Source: JBFWMG01 sp050251715 (lineage in GTDB: Bacteria; Desulfobacterota; Desulfovibrionia; Desulfovibrionales; Desulfovibrionaceae). Taken from it: a stretch of DNA of 32,183 nucleotides. The translations under genes and the position numbers were made by a program. The stretch is from NCBI GenBank assembly GCA_050251715.1, contig JBFWMG010000037.1, positions 1 to 32,183 of the forward strand, in the 5' to 3' direction. The notes beneath the pieces are model-generated. The model saw only the letters and a list, made by a program, of their open reading frames with translations, did not search any database and was not told where the DNA came from. Shown in pieces: positions 15,313 through 24,060 of this stretch (position 1 is the first letter of the stretch; every line of letters begins with the position of its first letter).

Positions 15313-17139
15313 CTACTCCACGGTCACGCTTTTTGCCAGGTTGCGGGGTTGGTCCACGTCCTTGCCCAGGTAGTCCGCCAGTTCGTAGGCGAACAGTTGC
15401 AGGGCGGGCAGGGCGAGGAACGAGTTCATTTCTCCCCAGGTTTGGGGGATGACCCAGGTATCCTCGGTGCGGATGTCCTGGCCCGCGTGGGTGAGGGCGA
15501 TGATGCGGCCGCTGCGGGCCTGCACTTCTTCCAGGTTCGACTTCACCTTGGGGTAGAGCGGGTCGCACAGCGCCAGGGCAAAGGTGGGGAACTGGGGATC
15601 GATGAGGGCGATGGGCCCGTGTTTCATTTCGCCGGAGGCGTAGCCTTCGGCATGGATGTAGGAGATTTCCTTGAGTTTGAGTGCGCCTTCCAGGGCCAGG
15701 GGGTAGCAGGGGCCGCGCCCCAGGTAGAGGAAGCTGCGGCTGTCGGAGTAGGCGCGGGCAAGGCGGGCGGCCTCCTTGCGCATCTTGGGCAGTTCGGCTT
15801 CCAGCAGGGTGGGCAGGCTTTCGAGGGAGGCGAGCACGTTGGTGCGCACGTCCAGGGGCAGCACGCCGCGCCGTTCGCCCCACGAAAGGGCCATGAGGGT
15901 GAGCAGCGCCAGTTGCGAGCACATGGCCTTGGTCGAGGCCACGCTGATTTCTGGTCCGGCCTGGGTATAGACCACATGGTCGGCCTCGCGGGCGATGGAC
16001 GAGCCCACCACGTTGCACAGGCCGATGACCGGGATGCCCATGGCCTTGACCATGCGCAGGCAGGCCAGGGTGTCGGCGGTTTCGCCGGACTGGCTGATGA
16101 CGAGCACCATGTCGTCGGGGTCGAGCACAGGGGCGCGGTAGCGGAATTCCGAGGCGATTTCCACGGAAACGGGCAGCCGGGCCCAGTTTTCCAGCACGTG
16201 CATGCCCCACATGCCCGCGTAGTACGAGGTGCCGCAGGCCACGATATGCAGCCGTTTGGGCACGGCGATGGCGTCCAGTTCGGGCAGCACGACCGTGCGC
16301 GCCCGTTTGTCCACGCGGCCCGCCAGGCAGTCGGCGATGACGCGGGGCTGCTCGAAGATCTCCTTGAGCATGAAGTGCTTGTAGCCGCCTTTTTGGGCGG
16401 ACTGCACGTCCCAGGAGATGTGGTGCACTTCCTTGTCCAGTTTTTCCAGGGTGGCGACGTTGTAGACGGACCAGGCGTTGGGCTCGATCTTGACCAGTTC
16501 GCCGTCTTCCAGGAAGACCACTTCGCGGGTGTAGGGCAAAAAGGCGGGGATGTCGGAGCCGATGAAGTTCTCGCCCGTGCCCACGCCGAGCACCAGCGGG
16601 CTTGACTTGCGCGCGCCGTACACTGCGCCGCCGGGGCCGTTGAGGGTGACCAGCACCACGGAGTAGGCGCCTTCCACGCGGCCCAGCGCCCAGGACAGCG
16701 CCTCGGTCACCGAGGCATGGAGCTTGAGGCCTTCGCCCACCAGGTTGGCCAGCACCTCGGTGTCGGTTTCGGAGTGGAAGGCGTAGCCCTTGGCGATCAG
16801 CTCGGTGCGCAACTCCTGAAAGTTTTCGATGATGCCGTTGTGCACCAGGGCGAGGCGTCCGGCGTTGTCGCGGTGGGGGTGGGCGTTGCGTTCGGCGGGC
16901 ACGCCATGGGTGGCCCAGCGGGTGTGGCCCACGCCCGAGGTGGCCATGCTGACGTTGTGCTCGGCCAGTTTGTTTTCAAGCTCCTTGAGCTTGCCCTTGG
17001 CGCGCACCACCTCGATGCCGTCCTGCTGGATGTAGGCCACGCCCGCGGAGTCGTAGCCGCGGTATTCCAACCGGCGCAGTCCCTCGATGATGAGCGGGAC
17101 CGCGGGCCTGTGCCCCGAATAGCCTATGATGCCGCACAT
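15313..17139 (-). CDS. glmS: Glutamine--fructose-6-phosphate aminotransferase (isomerizing)
   Basis: GlmS makes glucosamine 6-phosphate from fructose 6-phosphate and glutamine, the entry step to peptidoglycan and LPS amino sugars. At 608 residues it matches the standard length. The protein begins MCGIIGYSG, so Cys2 becomes the N-terminal nucleophile of the glutaminase domain (about 2-240). Two SIS domains follow (about 285-425 and 455-600), with SQSGETADT, SVASTKAMCSQ and SGEMKHGPIALID. The start at 17139 is fixed by the MCGI requirement and by AGAGGA upstream; an open frame continues to 17406 but overlaps rdgB and would hide the Cys. rdgB lies 76 nt upstream, probably in one operon. I saw no glmS ribozyme or other leader structure in that gap. 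Confidence 0.97.
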   Translation of the reverse strand: MCGIIGYSGHRPAVPLIIEGLRRLEYRGYDSAGVAYIQQDGIEVVRAKGKLKELENKLAEHNVSMATSGVGHTRWATHGVPAERNAHPHRDNAGRLALVHNGIIENFQELRTELIAKGYAFHSETDTEVLANLVGEGLKLHASVTEALSWALGRVEGAYSVVLVTLNGPGGAVYGARKSSPLVLGVGTGENFIGSDIPAFLPYTREVVFLEDGELVKIEPNAWSVYNVATLEKLDKEVHHISWDVQSAQKGGYKHFMLKEIFEQPRVIADCLAGRVDKRARTVVLPELDAIAVPKRLHIVACGTSYYAGMWGMHVLENWARLPVSVEIASEFRYRAPVLDPDDMVLVISQSGETADTLACLRMVKAMGIPVIGLCNVVGSSIAREADHVVYTQAGPEISVASTKAMCSQLALLTLMALSWGERRGVLPLDVRTNVLASLESLPTLLEAELPKMRKEAARLARAYSDSRSFLYLGRGPCYPLALEGALKLKEISYIHAEGYASGEMKHGPIALIDPQFPTFALALCDPLYPKVKSNLEEVQARSGRIIALTHAGQDIRTEDTWVIPQTWGEMNSFLALPALQLFAYELADYLGKDVDQPRNLAKSVTVE

Positions 17140-17215
17140 GATGCGTCCTCTTTTTGGGTTTGGGCGCGGCGCCATGGGGTGGCGCCACGGTAAAAAATGG
17201 TCCGTATACCACTCT

Positions 17216-17845
17216 TCACGCGGGTTCAACTCCGGCCTGGGCCCAGAAGGCGGGCCAGGCTTCGAGCAGCCGCCGCAGGGCGTGGCCCCGGTGGCTGCGG
17301 CTGTTTTTTTCCTCGCGGGAGAGTTCGGCCGCGTGGCTGCCGCTGGCGGCGTCCACAAACACGGGATCGTAGCCAAAACCGCCTTGGCCCTTGGGCGCGC
17401 GGGCAATGGTCCCTTCCCAGGCGCCGTCGGTGGTGAGCGTGGCGCCGCCGGGCGCGCACACGGCCATGACGCAACGGAACCGCGCGGTGCGCGCCGGGTC
17501 GGGCGTGCCGGCCAGGGCGTGCAGCAGCTTGGCGTTGTTGGCCGCGTCCGTGGCGTCGGGTCCGGCGTAGCGGGCCGAGTACACGCCGGGTGCGCCGTCG
17601 AGCGCGTCCACCTCCAGGCCGGAGTCGTCGGCCACGGCGGTCAGTCCGGTCAGGCGGCACACCGCGCGCGCCTTCAGCAGGGCGTTGTCGGCAAAGGTCG
17701 CGCCTGTTTCCTCTATCTCCCCCACCTGGGGAAAGGCGTCGAGGCCGAGCACGGTGAGGCCGAATCCGGACAGCATGGCAGACAGTTCGGCGATCTTGCC
17801 CTTGTTGCGGGTGGCCAGGACAATGGCGGTGGCGGGATGGGGCAC
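17216..17845 (-). CDS. rdgB: RdgB/HAM1 non-canonical purine NTP pyrophosphatase
   Basis: This 209-residue cytoplasmic enzyme hydrolyses dITP, ITP and XTP to monophosphates, keeping deaminated purines out of DNA and RNA. Family motifs are all present: TRNKGKIAEL at the N-terminus, DDSGLEVDALDGAPGVYSARYAG in the middle (substrate and Mg site) and GFGYDPVF near residue 160. The start codon is GTG at 17845, with GGAGGA 8 nt upstream. It is the first gene of the probable rdgB-glmS operon. The 106-bp three-hairpin repeat lies about 94 nt upstream of its start. Confidence 0.95.
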   Translation of the reverse strand: MPHPATAIVLATRNKGKIAELSAMLSGFGLTVLGLDAFPQVGEIEETGATFADNALLKARAVCRLTGLTAVADDSGLEVDALDGAPGVYSARYAGPDATDAANNAKLLHALAGTPDPARTARFRCVMAVCAPGGATLTTDGAWEGTIARAPKGQGGFGYDPVFVDAASGSHAAELSREEKNSRSHRGHALRRLLEAWPAFWAQAGVEPA

Positions 17846-17938
17846 GGGCGGCGTCCTCCAGGGCGGGCGCGGGGGCGTCCGGCTAATGGTCGCATTCCGG
17901 ACGCAAGGCGCGTGGCGGCAGGGTGTCCGGAAGATATC

Positions 17939-18044
17939 TAGAGCATCTTAACTTTGAAAAAGTTTAGATGCTCTTATGCATTTTGTTGAAATAATGCTTC
18001 ATTATTTCAACTTGTAACATTGTTTCAATGTTAAAATGCGCTAG
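17939..18044. repeat. 106-bp three-hairpin repeat, copy 1
   Basis: This copy is 99/106 identical to 26512-26617. It folds into three successive stems: 17941-17973 (8+6 bp around a T-T mismatch, 3-nt loop), 17983-18009 (12-bp perfect stem, 3-nt loop) and 18017-18033 (7-bp perfect stem, 3-nt loop). Its ends are near-palindromic (CTAGAGCA at the left, with the TAG at 17939 inside it, and TGCGCTAG at the right). It is AT-rich in a GC-rich setting and lies between the rdgB start and the histidine kinase stop. Confidence 0.85.
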
Positions 18045-18063
18045 AAGAAGTTTAGAGAGAGGA

Positions 18064-19533
18064 TTACTCGTCTTTGTCGGGGACCGCAAGCACGGGCAGC
18101 AGGGTGACGGTGACGGTTGTGCCCTTGTCCTGGGTGCTGTCCAGGGTCACGTCGCCGCCCATGTCCGTAATGATCTTGCGGGTCATGGCCAGGCCCAGGC
18201 CCGCGCCCTGGTCCTTGGTGCTGAAAAAGGGATTGAAGACCTTGTCCATGAGTTCGGCCGGGATGCCGCGCCCGGTGTCGGCCACGTTGACAACGACGCG
18301 TTCGTGGGCCAGGGCGGTGGACACGGTGATGGAGCCGCCTTCGGGCGTGGCTTCCTGGGCGTTTTTGACGAGGTTGATGAGCACCTGTTTGAGCAGTTCC
18401 GGATCGCCTTCGATGAGGGGCAGGCCGGGGTCGGCGTGCACGCGCAGATCCACCCCCTGCTGGCGGCAGCCAAGGGCGAGCAGGTCCGTGGTGCGTGTGA
18501 TCACGTCGTTGATGTCGAGGTTGCCTTCGCGGGCCTCGGTGGGGCGGGCGAAGTTGAGGGTGCTTTTCAGTATCTTGTCCAGCCGCCGGGCTTCCTCAAG
18601 GATGATGCGCACCTTTTCGCGCGCCTCGTCCGGCAGGTTGGGCACACGCAGCAGCGAATTGGCGAAGCCGCCGATGGCGAAGAGCGGGTTGCGGATTTCG
18701 TGGGCGATGTAGGTGGCCAGTTCGCCTATGGCGGCCAGCTTTTCCGATTGTTGCAGGCGCAGTTCCATCTGGGTGCGTTGGGTGGTGTCGCGCCGGATCA
18801 GGATGATGTTCCTGAACGCGCCATCCTGGTCGAAGACGGGAAAGGCGGTTATGTGCAGGTAGCGCACGTGGCCGTGCTCGTCGACCATGGAGTGCGTGGT
18901 CTCGGCGCGGCGGTGCGTTTGCTGGACGGCGCGTATGGGGCAGTGCGTGTTGGAGGGTTCGCAGCAGTTGTGGCCGCCGTCCAGTTCCGAACAGTGCAGG
19001 CCCAGGTAGTGTTCCTTTTCGCCTCCCTTGCGGTCCAGGACGTGGCGGTTCATGTCCACGATGCGGCCGTCCGTGTCGAGCAGAACCATGTCTTCGTGCA
19101 CCTCGTCCACCAGCACGCGGAACAGGTTGCGGGTGTACGCGAGGTGGGTTTTGCAGGCCGGGCACAGCACTTCGGACACGATCCAGTCGTGGAGGGGCGT
19201 GGCGCAGTCCGGGGCGATGACCGTGGTGCGCGGCGGGGCAAGGCGGTCAAGGGTGTCCTGCATGGCCGGGTCGTCGTTTTGGTTGATGACGCAGTGCAGG
19301 CCGGGAACGGCGGCCAGGAGCGCTTCGGGCGTGTCGTGCACGGGGATGCCCGCCTCGCGCAGCAGCCTGGCCGTGTCACCCGTGCCCACGGCCCCGGCCA
19401 CGCGCACGTCGGGAAACGAGGCGGCGAAGTCGGGGCGCATGAAAATGTCGGCCAGGGTGCCGCGCACGGTATCGCCCAGGACGATGCCGATGGAGAAGTG
19501 CGTCTGCGGCTCTTGGCTGCCGGCGTGTTTCAT
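18064..19533 (-). CDS. PAS-containing sensor histidine kinase
   Basis: This 489-residue, apparently soluble kinase has no membrane segment. Residues about 12-120 form an alpha/beta domain I do not recognise, with a nucleotide-binding-like GTGDTARLL segment. CPAC lies at 124-127. A PAS domain (about 135-255) carries a cysteine-rich loop: Cys181, Cys190, Cys191 and Cys198, a pattern seen in PAS domains of related bacteria and possibly redox- or metal-linked. The phospho-acceptor is His278 in AHEIRNPL. The ATPase domain has Asn391 (N box), DTGRG at 419-423 and GAGLGL at 443-448, all intact. No response regulator is adjacent, so it is an orphan here. The start at 19533 has only a weak upstream site. 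rimO diverges from it. Confidence 0.9.
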   Translation of the reverse strand: MKHAGSQEPQTHFSIGIVLGDTVRGTLADIFMRPDFAASFPDVRVAGAVGTGDTARLLREAGIPVHDTPEALLAAVPGLHCVINQNDDPAMQDTLDRLAPPRTTVIAPDCATPLHDWIVSEVLCPACKTHLAYTRNLFRVLVDEVHEDMVLLDTDGRIVDMNRHVLDRKGGEKEHYLGLHCSELDGGHNCCEPSNTHCPIRAVQQTHRRAETTHSMVDEHGHVRYLHITAFPVFDQDGAFRNIILIRRDTTQRTQMELRLQQSEKLAAIGELATYIAHEIRNPLFAIGGFANSLLRVPNLPDEAREKVRIILEEARRLDKILKSTLNFARPTEAREGNLDINDVITRTTDLLALGCRQQGVDLRVHADPGLPLIEGDPELLKQVLINLVKNAQEATPEGGSITVSTALAHERVVVNVADTGRGIPAELMDKVFNPFFSTKDQGAGLGLAMTRKIITDMGGDVTLDSTQDKGTTVTVTLLPVLAVPDKDE

Positions 19534-19671
19534 GCCATGCTTCCGTGTGCGGCGGTTTGGCCGCCGCGTGTGGCGCGGCGGGCGTGCGGTTCGGGACGGA
19601 GACGGGCCGAGCGTGGCCGTATATCAGGCAACATACCCTGTATCGATGCCAAGGTGAAGGTTTTTTCAATG

Positions 19672-19690
19672 GCCGCCCCTGTTGGGCGGC
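19672..19690 (+). other. GC hairpin in the rimO leader
   Basis: Arms 19672-19678 and 19684-19690 are perfectly complementary (7 bp, 5-nt loop) and end 24 nt before the rimO start. The right side matches the ferredoxin leader stem at 5733-5753. Confidence 0.4.
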
Positions 19691-19714
19691 GCGCAAGGAA
19701 GGCGCATATATTTT

Positions 19715-21052
19715 ATGATACGCGTGCATACCATCAGCCTGGGGTGCCCCAAGAACCGCGTGGACACCGAACGCATGCTCGGCGCGCTGGGCGCGGGGTG
19801 CGTGGCGGCGCACAGTCCGGCCCGGGCCGATCTCGTGCTCATCAACACCTGTTCCTTCATCCGCCCGGCGGTGGAGGAGTCGGTGGACACCATTGTGGAT
19901 GTGGTGCGGCAGGCGGGCGAGGCCAAGGCACGGCCCCTGGTCGCCGTGGCCGGGTGCCTGGTCAGCCGGTATGGGACGGCGGAACTGGCCGCGGCCCTGC
20001 CCGAGGTGGACCTGTGGCTGCACACCTGGGAGCTGGACGCGTGGCCGGAGATGATTGCCCGCGCCCTGGGGCTGCGGGCACTGCCCGCCCCGGCGGGGCC
20101 GGACGGGCGCTGCGTGTCCACCATGCCGTCCTATGCCTATCTCAAGATCAGCGAGGGGTGCGGCCACAACTGCACCTTCTGCACCATCCCGGCCATCCGG
20201 GGCAGGCCCAATCCGCGCCCCATCGACGCGCTGGAGGCCGAGGCGCGCGCGCTGGCCGGGGCCGGGATCAAGGAGCTCGTGCTGGTGGCCCAGGACGTGA
20301 CCGCCTATCCCGGCGAGGCGGCGGGCGTGACGGATCGTGGGCCGGGCGGCAAAAGCCGGGGGCTCATCACGTTGCTCACGCGGCTGATGGCCGTGCCGGA
20401 CCTGGCGCGGCTGCGGCTCATGTACCTGTATCCGGCGGGGCTGACCCACGACCTGCTGCGTTTTTTGGCCGAGGCCACGGCGTCCGGGCCGCTCGTACCC
20501 TATTTCGACGTGCCGTTGCAGCACGCGCACCCGGACATCCTGAAGCGCATGGGGCGGCCTTTTGCGCACGACCCCGACGAGGTGGTGGACCGCATCCGCC
20601 ACCATCTGCCCCACGCGGCGCTACGCACCAGCCTCATCGTGGGCTTTCCCGGCGAGCGGCCGCACCATTTCAAGGCGCTGGAGGCCTTTGTGGCCCGCGC
20701 CCGCTTCCACCATCTGGGCGTGTTCGCCTACCAGCGCGAGGAGGGCACGCCCGCGGCGGGCATGCCCGGCCAGGTGGGCGCGGCGGTCAAGGAGGCGCGG
20801 CGCGACCGGATCATGGCCATGCAGCAGGCCATAAGCGAGGATATTCTGTCCGAGTGGGAGGGCCGGTCCGTGGAGGTGCTGGTGGACGCCGCGCACCCGG
20901 AGTGGCCCGGACTGCACGTGGGGCGGACGTGGTTCCAGGCGCCGGAAGTGGACGGCGTGACCTACGTGAGCGGCGAGGGTGTGGCGCCGGGCATGCTGGT
21001 GACGGCAACCGTGGAGGAAGCCAAGGCATACGACCTGGTGGCCTTGGTGTGA
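19715..21052 (+). CDS. rimO: Ribosomal protein S12 methylthiotransferase
   Basis: RimO is a radical SAM enzyme that adds a methylthio group to the conserved Asp of ribosomal protein S12. The 445 residues match the family. The N-terminal UPF0004 domain has the three cluster cysteines Cys11 (ISLGCPKN), Cys46 (INTCSFI) and Cys81 (AGCL). The radical SAM motif is Cys149-x3-Cys153-x2-Cys156. A TRAM domain ends the protein. The C-terminal GRTWFQAPEVDG segment separates RimO from the related tRNA enzyme MiaB. The start at 19715 gives the family-typical N-terminus; AGGAAGG lies 13 nt upstream, a somewhat long spacing. It precedes rpsA, another ribosome gene, by 98 nt. Confidence 0.95.
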   Translation: MIRVHTISLGCPKNRVDTERMLGALGAGCVAAHSPARADLVLINTCSFIRPAVEESVDTIVDVVRQAGEAKARPLVAVAGCLVSRYGTAELAAALPEVDLWLHTWELDAWPEMIARALGLRALPAPAGPDGRCVSTMPSYAYLKISEGCGHNCTFCTIPAIRGRPNPRPIDALEAEARALAGAGIKELVLVAQDVTAYPGEAAGVTDRGPGGKSRGLITLLTRLMAVPDLARLRLMYLYPAGLTHDLLRFLAEATASGPLVPYFDVPLQHAHPDILKRMGRPFAHDPDEVVDRIRHHLPHAALRTSLIVGFPGERPHHFKALEAFVARARFHHLGVFAYQREEGTPAAGMPGQVGAAVKEARRDRIMAMQQAISEDILSEWEGRSVEVLVDAAHPEWPGLHVGRTWFQAPEVDGVTYVSGEGVAPGMLVTATVEEAKAYDLVALV

Positions 21053-21064
21053 GTGTTTTTCCGG

Positions 21065-21093
21065 TTGTCATCGGTGTTGCTTTTTGGTAACGA
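21065..21093 (+). promoter_or_regulatory. Candidate rpsA promoter
   Basis: TTGTCA at 21065-21070 and TAACGA at 21088-21093 are 17 nt apart. It lies between rimO and rpsA, where a strong promoter is expected, but the -10 match is poor. Confidence 0.3.
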
Positions 21094-21150
21094 CACCCTT
21101 TCTGCTCCCACTGGGAAAGGAAAAAAATACACTTGGTGGAGGTAATGTAC

Positions 21151-22890
21151 ATGGACGTCGCAGGTGAACGCTTGAACAACAACTCTCAAAACTCCCAAGA
21201 AGCGGAACTCAACTTCGAGAGCGCTCTCGAAGATTATTTGAACCCCGACTTCGGGGACATGGACGAAGGAACGATCATTCGCGGTGAAGTGGTGAAGGTC
21301 GGCGCCGAGCACGTGCTCGTCGACGTGAACTTCAAGTCCGAAGGCCAGATCCCGGTCGCGGAATTCACCGATAGCGAAGGGCATTGCATGGTGTCCGTGG
21401 GTGACAAGGTCGACGTCTTCGTGGTTCGCAAGAACGAAATGGAAGGCACGATCGTCCTGTCGCATGAAAAAGCGAAGCGGATGCAGCTCTTTGATACCCT
21501 GGAAGATGTCCAGGAAAAGAACGGCGTTATCAACGGTCGCATCGTCCGCCGCATCAAGGGCGGCTACACGGTTGATCTGGGCGGCGTGGAAGCGTTCCTG
21601 CCCGGATCCCACGTCGATCTGCGGCCCGTGCCCGATATGGACGCCCTGGTGGGCGACGACTTCGAGTTCCGTGTCCTGAAGATCAACCGCCGGCGCTCGA
21701 ACGTCATCGTGTCGCGCCGCGTGCTGCTCGAGGAAGAGCGCGATTCCAAGCGCTCCGAACTGCTGACCACCCTCGAAGAGGGCCAGGTCATCCAGGGCCG
21801 CGTCAAGAACATCACCGAATACGGCGTGTTCGTGGACCTGGGCGGCCTCGACGGTCTGCTGCACATCACGGACATGTCCTGGAAGCGCATCAAGCATCCC
21901 AAGGAAATGGTCCAGATGGGCCAGGAAATGGATCTCAAGGTGCTGTCCTTCGACCAGGAGAGCCACAAGGTCTCCCTGGGTCTCAAGCAGCTCATCCCCG
22001 ATCCGTGGGAAAATATCTCCGCCAAGTTCCCCGAAAACGCGCGCTTTACCGGCAAGGTGACCAACCTTGTGGATTACGGCGCCTTTGTGGAGCTGGAAGC
22101 GGGCGTGGAAGGCCTGGTGCACATCTCCGAGATGAGCTGGACCCGCAAGCTGCGCCACCCCTCGCAGATGGTGCGCGCCGGTGACGAGGTCGATGTCGTC
22201 ATCCTGGGCGTTGACCAGGACAAGAAGCGCATCTCGCTGGGCATGAAGCAGGTCAAGCCCAACCCGTGGGATCTGGTGGCCGAGAAGTACCCCGAGGGCA
22301 CCATCCTTGAGGGCACCATCAAGAACATCACCGAGTTCGGCCTGTTCATCGGCATCGAGGACGGCATCGACGGCCTCATCCACGTGTCCGACATCTCCTG
22401 GACCAAGAAGATCCGCCACCCCGAAGAGATGTACAACGTGGGCGACGCGGTGCAGGCCAAGGTGCTGACCGTGGACAAGGAGAACGAGAAGTTCACCCTG
22501 GGCGTGAAGCAGCTCACCGAAGACCCGTGGTCCAAGGTTCCCGGCGCCTATCCGGTCGGCTCCATCGTGTCCGGCGTGGTGACCAACATCACCGACTTCG
22601 GCCTGTTCGTGGAAGTCGAGGAAGGCATCGAAGGCCTGGTGCACGTGTCCGAGATCAGCCAGAAGAAGGTCAAGAACCCCTCCGAGCTGTTCAAGGAAGG
22701 CGTGACCATCGAGGCCAAGGTCATCCACGTGAGCGCCGAAGAGCGCCGTCTCGGCCTGTCCATCAAGCAGATGAAGGACGACGAGGACAAGAAGAAGCCC
22801 AAGGAATTCCGCTCTTCCGGGCCTTCCGACACCGGCCACACCCTGGGCGATCTCATCAAGCAGAAGCTGGAAGAGGATGCAGCAGAATAA
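21151..22890 (+). CDS. rpsA: 30S ribosomal protein S1
   Basis: S1 binds mRNA leaders and helps them onto the 30S subunit. The 579 residues contain six OB-fold S1 repeats, roughly at 42-110, 125-195, 208-278, 295-365, 382-452 and 469-538. The last four are the clearest, each with the GxVxxIxxFGxFV and GLVHxSE/D pattern. An acidic/lysine-rich tail follows. The length is slightly above the E. coli protein. The start at 21151 is preferred over the in-frame ATG at 21145, since GGAGG lies 8 nt before the former but only 2 nt before the latter. Codon use is the most biased in the window, as expected for high expression. Its last 14 nt overlap sppA. Confidence 0.97.
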   Translation: MDVAGERLNNNSQNSQEAELNFESALEDYLNPDFGDMDEGTIIRGEVVKVGAEHVLVDVNFKSEGQIPVAEFTDSEGHCMVSVGDKVDVFVVRKNEMEGTIVLSHEKAKRMQLFDTLEDVQEKNGVINGRIVRRIKGGYTVDLGGVEAFLPGSHVDLRPVPDMDALVGDDFEFRVLKINRRRSNVIVSRRVLLEEERDSKRSELLTTLEEGQVIQGRVKNITEYGVFVDLGGLDGLLHITDMSWKRIKHPKEMVQMGQEMDLKVLSFDQESHKVSLGLKQLIPDPWENISAKFPENARFTGKVTNLVDYGAFVELEAGVEGLVHISEMSWTRKLRHPSQMVRAGDEVDVVILGVDQDKKRISLGMKQVKPNPWDLVAEKYPEGTILEGTIKNITEFGLFIGIEDGIDGLIHVSDISWTKKIRHPEEMYNVGDAVQAKVLTVDKENEKFTLGVKQLTEDPWSKVPGAYPVGSIVSGVVTNITDFGLFVEVEEGIEGLVHVSEISQKKVKNPSELFKEGVTIEAKVIHVSAEERRLGLSIKQMKDDEDKKKPKEFRSSGPSDTGHTLGDLIKQKLEEDAAE

Positions 22891-23779
22891 GCTGAGCTTC
22901 AGCCAGCGGCATCCGTTCGTATTCGGATTCGCATTTATCGCGGCGGCCGCGGTCCTCCTTGTGGGGGCCATGGCCGCCGCTCGCTTTTTTTTCTTTGGCG
23001 GCAAGGGCTTTCACTTCTCCTCCCAGGTTATCGGCGTGGTGCACGTGGATGGCGAGATCAATGACGCGCGCAAGGTGGGCGACTGGATCGACTCGCTGGA
23101 AAACGACAACCGGGTCAAGGGCGTGCTCATCCGCGTCAATTCCCCCGGTGGCGGGGTGGGGCCGTCGCAGGAGTTGCACCGGGCCGTGAAACGGTTGGCC
23201 GGCAAAAAACCGGTCGTGGTGTCCATGGGGTCGGTGGCGGCTTCCGGCGGCTATTACCTGTCGAGTCCCGCCCACCGCATCTTTGCCAGCGCGGGCACCA
23301 TCACGGGCAGCATCGGCGTGAAGATGGAGCTGACCAATTTTCAGGGACTCATGGACAAGATAGGCGTGGGGCACCAGACGCTCGCCAGCGGTGGCCTGAA
23401 GGACGCCGCCTCGCCCTTCCGCCCCCTGTCCGACGAGGAACGGCGGTATCTCGACTCCCTGGTCATGGACATGTTCGACCAGTTTGTGGGCGACGTGGCC
23501 GGGGACAGGGGGCTCGACGTGGCCCAGGTCAAGGCCATAGCCGATGGCCGCGCCATGACGGGCCGCCAGGCCAAGGAGGCTGGGCTGGTGGACCAGCTGG
23601 GCGACCTGCGCGACGCGTTGGCGGACCTCAAGGACCGGTGCGGCATGACGGGTGACGTTTCCCTGCTGGAAGGGCCGCCCGAGGAAACCAACTGGTTGCG
23701 CGACATCCTTTCGTCGGCGCTTTCCCTGCGCCCGCTGGAGCGGGCGGGAGGCGCGCGTTGGCAGTTTTACTATCAGTAG
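22877..23779 (+). CDS. sppA: Signal peptide peptidase SppA, short (36K) type
   Basis: This 300-residue membrane-anchored S49 serine protease degrades signal peptides left after export. One membrane segment (about 17-40) precedes the catalytic domain. The likely nucleophile is Ser123 in AASGGYY and the general base Lys175 in GGLKDAASP. The Ser-Lys distance of 52 residues is the same as in Bacillus SppA (Ser147/Lys199). NSPGGGV and GTITGSIGV are also present. The start lies inside the end of rpsA (14-nt overlap), so it is translationally coupled to a highly expressed ribosomal gene. The 281-nt gap after it (23780-24060) is AT-rich in the middle and shows only weak stems (23809-23824). Confidence 0.93.
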   Translation: MQQNKLSFSQRHPFVFGFAFIAAAAVLLVGAMAAARFFFFGGKGFHFSSQVIGVVHVDGEINDARKVGDWIDSLENDNRVKGVLIRVNSPGGGVGPSQELHRAVKRLAGKKPVVVSMGSVAASGGYYLSSPAHRIFASAGTITGSIGVKMELTNFQGLMDKIGVGHQTLASGGLKDAASPFRPLSDEERRYLDSLVMDMFDQFVGDVAGDRGLDVAQVKAIADGRAMTGRQAKEAGLVDQLGDLRDALADLKDRCGMTGDVSLLEGPPEETNWLRDILSSALSLRPLERAGGARWQFYYQ

Positions 23780-24060
23780 GCGCTTCCCCCCCCTTGTTTT
23801 TCTTCCCTGGCCATCCGTTTGGCCGTCCTTATATCGTTAACACTACCATACTGAAATAAGTGTATTATTTATCCCGTTTCAAGGGGTGGGCCTTGGGGGG
23901 GGGCGGGGCTTCCTGGACGCGGCGGGAACGGGGCTTCGTGGTGTCCGCTGGTTTTCCCTGTAACCATATTGAGTTATGTGCATAATTGGGGTACGTTGAC
24001 GCCATACATCCTAGATGCGAGGGGTTTTTATCATGGGGATGGGGAGAGGGAGGGAAGCCG

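Noticed and set aside
17140..17406. 5' extension of glmS by 89 codons
   Set aside because: It would overlap rdgB out of frame and hide the essential N-terminal Cys; a good ribosome binding site precedes 17139.
18028..21090. Plus-strand open frame of about 1020 codons across the histidine kinase and rimO
   Set aside because: The composition is low-complexity. It runs antisense to the kinase and then out of frame through rimO; both real genes have intact motifs.
20962..23004. Minus-strand open frame of about 680 codons opposite rpsA
   Set aside because: It is a shadow of the strongly biased rpsA codons, His/Asp/Leu-rich with repeats that mirror the S1 repeats.
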